This document shows, one piece after another, positions 6,479-6,711 of a stretch of DNA of 6,711 nt. Position 1 is the first letter of the stretch; each line of letters opens with the position of its first letter. Location: NCBI GenBank assembly GCA_018334735.1, contig JAGXLK010000126.1, forward strand, positions 1 to 6,711, written 5' to 3'. The DNA is from Planctomycetota bacterium. Lineage in GTDB: Bacteria; Planctomycetota; Brocadiia; SM23-32. The notes below the pieces were generated by a model. The model did no database searches. It saw only the letters and a list, made by a program, of their open reading frames with translations, and was not told the origin of the DNA. The translations under genes were made by a program, and so were the position numbers.

Positions 6479-6650
6479 GCCACCTGACTGCGGAAGTGGA
6501 ACCGAAACTGAAAAATTTCTCAAAAGTCGGTTCCCCCGAGCCTACAACGAGGGGGCGAAACTCCAGGTCAACTTCCTGAACTCCATCCTGATTTTTGTCG
6601 TAATCGGGAGGACCCCTGAATGTTGGCAGTTTCCCATATCTGCTACGCGT
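6465..6650 (-). other. open frame without a start codon, possible gene fragment
   Basis: The minus strand is open for 61 codons between TAA at 6653-6651 and TAG at 6467-6465, with no ATG, GTG or TTG start. The translation includes PDYDKNQDGVQEVDLEFRPL and later FSFGSTSAVRWPVSF. Codon choice looks protein-like (many GNN first bases, mixed third bases) and the stretch is not Arg/Ser-rich as most shadow frames are. A second minus-strand frame is open from the window's right edge down to TAG at 6544-6542, so a frameshifted C-terminal remnant of a gene upstream of polA is conceivable. I do not recognise the family. This could equally be chance in a 375-base intergenic region. Confidence 0.2.
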
Positions 6651-6665
6651 TTAGTTGGTAAACGC
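6647..6665. repeat. perfect 7-bp inverted repeat
   Basis: GCGTTTA (6647-6653) and TAAACGC (6659-6665) surround the loop GTTGG. The arm plus loop resembles a tRNA D-arm, but the rest of a tRNA cannot be folded around it. There is no T tract, so it is recorded only as a hairpin. Confidence 0.4.
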
Positions 6666-6711
6666 AGGGTTAAATCTAATGGGAGATTTCTGGCGTGTCG
6701 ATCTAAAATTC

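Noticed and set aside
6630..6711. tRNA gene suggested by a D-arm-like GTTTAGTTGGTAAAC
   Set aside because: No matching acceptor stem, 5-bp anticodon stem or TTCGA-type T-arm could be placed around it; it is only a hairpin.
1..6711. CRISPR array, rRNA, prophage attachment site or defence system
   Set aside because: No regularly spaced repeats, no rRNA-like blocks, no tRNA-end duplications and no nuclease, toxin or Cas motifs were seen.

Overview
The window looks like chromosomal DNA from a bacterium of roughly balanced GC, most probably a planctomycete. This is inferred from the leftward gene order polA-coaE-rho and the general look of the three proteins; no rRNA or other taxonomic marker is present. 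The right two thirds is a compact core operon on the minus strand. The left quarter is accessory or decayed DNA on the plus strand.

Layout: positions 1-402 hold the 3' end of a plus-strand gene encoding a TolB/WD40-like beta-propeller protein. Positions 403-623 are intergenic. At 624-860 lies the start of an IS3/IS911-type transposase OrfA that runs into unrelated sequence after about 50 residues, so an insertion-sequence remnant lies here (tentatively 571-955). From about 1055 to 1535 there is no convincing protein gene. The DNA there carries a dense, nested set of complementary arms that looks like a structured RNA, and I suggest a decayed group II intron 5' part. Positions 1571-2878 (minus) encode transcription termination factor Rho, 2954-3580 (minus) dephospho-CoA kinase CoaE, and 3654-6335 (minus) DNA polymerase I. 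Positions 6336-6711 are the upstream region, with hairpins and an open frame lacking a start codon but no supported gene.

The operon reads polA, then coaE, then rho. PolA has intact 5' nuclease, 3'-5' exonuclease and polymerase motifs, but its frame stops about 25 residues early. The missing conserved tail is present immediately downstream in the -1 frame and ends in TAA overlapping the coaE ATG (TAATG). One missing base in the sequence or genome explains this. CoaE makes coenzyme A and Rho ends transcripts; the three share a transcript by position rather than by pathway. Rho starts at GTG behind a strong Shine-Dalgarno and a leader hairpin.

No CRISPR array, tRNA, rRNA or new defence system is visible. 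The points most worth checking are the polA frame break and the structured block next to rho.
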